10,002 nucleotides of DNA from Euperipatoides rowelli (Eukaryota > Onychophora > Udeonychophora > Euonychophora > Peripatopsidae): assembly GCA_003024985.2 (NCBI GenBank), contig PXIH01S0029830.1; one strand, 5' to 3'. Of this stretch, positions 8,305 to 10,002 are shown piece by piece (within the stretch, counting starts at the first letter, position 1; each line of letters begins with the position of its first letter). The position numbers were made by a program, and so were the translations under genes. The notes under the pieces were generated by a model. The model had not been told where the DNA came from and did not search any database. It saw only the letters and a program-made list of their open reading frames with translations.

Positions 8305-8935
8305 ATGTTTTTAAAACTTTTGATTGAAATGCTGTCTTAGACTACGTAAATCAATAGATAAAAGGTTATATGACATGAATCTATCCAATAGACATCCTTT
8401 TAATGTTTGATTACTAGAGACGTCATTAGATCGACCTAGATTGAGTGTAAATGTTTTGGATTGGTGACCTCTGTCTCTTTTTTTTTCGCTGTCAGATTTG
8501 AAAATTGCGTATTTTTCAATGGCCATATCTTTTGATCCACTTGACTTAGAAACTTGATTTTTTTTAAAAAACAAATCATACTTTTGGCATCTACAATCGT
8601 ATATAAAGGGTTTTTATTAATAATTAGGAGATGTATTTTAAAACTCGTCCCATTTTAACCCCTACCTGAGTGGCTATGGTCATAGCGCCTCTGGTGATCA
8701 AAGTACAGTACGTGTTTTTAACATAGAAATGCTATTGAGGTTTATCGTCATATAGGGGGGTTGGAAATCTTTAAAAAAAAAATTTTAAACGAATTTTAAT
8801 GAAAAAAAATTACATTTTATCTAGTCCTATTAAACTATATAAAAACAAAAAAGTAGACTTTTATTCAATTTATTTTTAGAGATATGATAAAAACACAAAA
8901 TCGTTTTTTAGTGTGAGATTAAGTGCACATTATAA
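8305..8935 (-). repeat. Right arm of the large imperfect inverted duplication
   Basis: This is the reverse-complement partner of 7465-8085. Similarity is continuous through exon, intron and flanking non-coding sequence and weakens beyond about 8925, where this side seems to have an extra 60-80 bp before faint similarity resumes towards about 9080. Confidence 0.88.
8311..8768 (-). pseudogene. Two-exon gene fragment in the right arm, broken in its first exon
   Basis: Minus-strand counterpart of the left-arm fragment. Exon 1 (8768 down to 8666) keeps the acceptor and the CAG|GTAGGG donor but has an in-frame TAG after PLYDDKPQ, a TACTG-like 5-nt insertion and a 3-nt insertion, so it is broken. 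Exon 2 (8552 down to 8311) is fully open for 80 residues to TAA: VSKSSGSK, MAIEKYAIFKSDSEKKRD, GHQSKTFTLNLGR, NDVSSNQTLKGCLLDRF, then SYNLLSIDLRSLRQHFNQKF. The two copies are broken in different exons, so each decayed independently after the duplication. A minus-strand ATG at 8574-8572 opens the frame slightly further, but it lies in the presumed intron. Confidence 0.55.
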
Positions 8936-9212
8936 ATCATATAAAGACCCTAACCCTGTTTTAACAAAACACATATATTTTAATAATACCATAATAGGAT
9001 TTGGCACGATTGGCCTGAGTTTGTCAGAAAAAATAATAGTGTATATAGCAAAAATAAAATGTGACAGGTTAAGACATGATTTTTTTTTTTTAAACTGAAA
9101 TTTAATTAGTTTCTGCCATAGTATTATAGTTTCGTAAATCAAAAATTAAACTAAAGACCGATAGTATAATCCATAAATTCTAATAATTTTCCTTTTTTTT
9201 AAAAAAATGCAT
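8936..9212. other. AT-rich stretch without recognised features
   Basis: Open frames of 60-70 codons exist on both strands (8913-9098 plus, 8930-9142 minus) but overlap each other, have AT-driven composition and show no motif. I see no RNA gene or promoter I could defend. Confidence 0.5.
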
Positions 9213-9286
9213 AACGCAAGTTTTACCCTACAGTGCTGTTGTAAGCACTGTAGGGTAAAACTTGCGTTTTACCCTACAGTGCTTAC
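9213..9286. repeat. Alternating triple inverted repeat (A-A'-A) forming two exclusive perfect hairpins
   Basis: The left arm 9213-9237 (AACGCAAGTTTTACCCTACA followed by GTGCT) is the exact reverse complement of 9244-9268, 25 bp with a 6-nt loop. The middle segment 9241-9260 (GTAAGCACTGTAGGGTAAAA) is also the exact reverse complement of 9267-9286, 20 bp with a 6-nt loop (CTTGCG). The middle copy can therefore pair left or right. There are no mismatches in either stem, although the surrounding DNA is old and degraded, so the structure is recent or maintained. It could be a cruciform or template-switch product, a piece of a mobile element, or an assembly fold-back. Confidence 0.92.
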
Positions 9287-9646
9287 CCCCTCCCCATTTT
9301 TCAACATTTCTAAAGACATAAAATCAATATGTAAATTTTTTATTGGATATAGAGTATTAAAAAATTATTTAGACATCATAATGTAAATGAAAAAATAAGA
9401 CCAAAATTATTAAAGAATGTTTTATTACGCTTTATATTATTTATAAAAATACCCATCTCCCTAACATATTGTAAAGAATTAGCTTGTTGATTTACTCCTG
9501 ATGACATCATCAAGTGTTTGCAAGAAGTCCTACCTACAGGATACATTTAGCACTGCTGTACAAAAGGGGGGGGGGTAGCTAAAAGGATTAACTTATAAAT
9601 TTGATTTTTAAATAACTTATTTTTTGGAATTTTTTTTTTAACCCTG
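9287..9646. other. AT-rich stretch with a short poly-G run
   Basis: I see no gene. A run of 10 G lies at 9566-9575. A T-rich tract followed by ACCCTGCAG (9631-9649) resembles a splice acceptor, but no convincing coding sequence follows it. Confidence 0.5.
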
Positions 9647-9841
9647 CAGTCATCGCGGTATTTATGAAATACATAATTCATTTTTAAAAATTAATTTCTA
9701 GCTAATGCGCTTATTTAGAATATTATACAGCCTTTAATGCTCCTAAATTGAGTTTTTTAATCTGTCAATTAGCTGGTGGTGTGACGCAAGGCATATATTG
9801 ATTTCCTTTGATTTTATCTTTCAGATATACCGCGACGACTC
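9647..9841. repeat. Inverted pair of 24-nt sequences around the GTCRTCGCGGTAT core
   Basis: CAGTCATCGCGGTATTTATG (9647-9666, continuing to 9670) and the reverse complement of 9818-9841 (GAGTCGTCGCGGTATATCTG, continuing) match at 19 of 24 positions, 12 of 13 in the core (9649-9661 and 9827-9839). The core is CpG-rich in AT-rich DNA. The pair could be the terminal inverted repeats of a 195-bp non-autonomous element. No target duplication is evident. Confidence 0.5.
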
Positions 9842-9921
9842 GCGTAAGTATTTCATTCAGGTATCTGTAATTTAAATATTATAAAACATTTATGAATGAA
9901 CTTATACATTTTTTCAAATCA

Positions 9922-10002
9922 GAATTTAATNCNGATTTCANAAATNAAAACCAGAAAATTCTAGCTCTAACGACAGAGAAGCTACAATTGAAAATGTAAG
10001 AA
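9922..10002 (+). other. Possible exon at the right edge, obscured by four Ns
   Basis: A TTTTTTCAAATCAG acceptor is followed by 74 nt and a GTAAGA donor at 9996. One frame (GAA TTT AAT ...) is open across the segment. Another frame over the right half reads PENSSSNDREATIEN, which looks more like a hydrophilic protein linker but meets a stop at 9927. Single Ns at 9931, 9933, 9941 and 9946 prevent a decision. It does not match the expected next PRMT5 residues. Confidence 0.18.

Noticed and set aside
8913-9142. Plus and minus frames of 61 and 70 codons
   Set aside because: They are mutually overlapping, low in complexity and partly in the fading edge of the inverted duplication.
9825-9843. 19-nt microexon between TTTCAG and GTAAGT
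   Set aside because: Both splice signals look good, but the segment is part of the inverted pair at 9647-9841 and no joined frame can be supported.

Overview
The window is AT-rich eukaryotic DNA with GT-AG introns, long non-coding stretches, a minisatellite and inverted repeats. It is best explained as part of an invertebrate animal genome. The one gene I recognise is PRMT5 (protein arginine methyltransferase 5), on the + strand. Four consecutive internal exons (1843-1961, 5147-5232, 5431-5562, 5665-5765) join with matching phases and encode about 145 residues of the N-terminal TIM-barrel domain, equivalent to roughly residues 38-188 of human PRMT5. Neither the start codon nor the catalytic domain is in the window. 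The sequence alone does not settle the phylum: the PRMT5 residues fit an arthropod or another protostome.

Layout. 1-1842: no exon found, probably PRMT5 intron; holds a small set of alternating inverted repeats (314-378) and a 13-G run. 1843-5765: the PRMT5 exons. Their first visible intron (3185 nt) carries about 30 copies of a 27-bp minisatellite (2086-2912) and a displaced fragment of the same array (3763-3900). After 5765 the next PRMT5 exon, which should begin by completing the second Trp of a Trp-x-Trp motif and continue Trp-His-Asn, was not found in the remaining 4.2 kb. The rest is therefore either one long PRMT5 intron or a region whose assembly needs checking.

5766-10002: a weak unrecognised terminal-exon candidate (6544-6673); a large inverted duplication (arms about 7465-8085 and 8305-8935, spacer about 220 bp), each arm holding a decayed copy of the same unidentified two-exon gene fragment with its intron; a striking A-A'-A hairpin cluster (9213-9286); a 24-nt inverted pair 195 bp across (9647-9841); and a possible exon at the extreme right edge, interrupted by four single Ns.

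There is no operon or defence-type system here. The most interesting items are structural: the inverted gene-fragment duplication, which would give a long hairpin RNA if transcribed (for example as PRMT5 intron), the alternating-stem repeats, and the over-represented palindrome TACCGGTA and heptamer TACTGTA.
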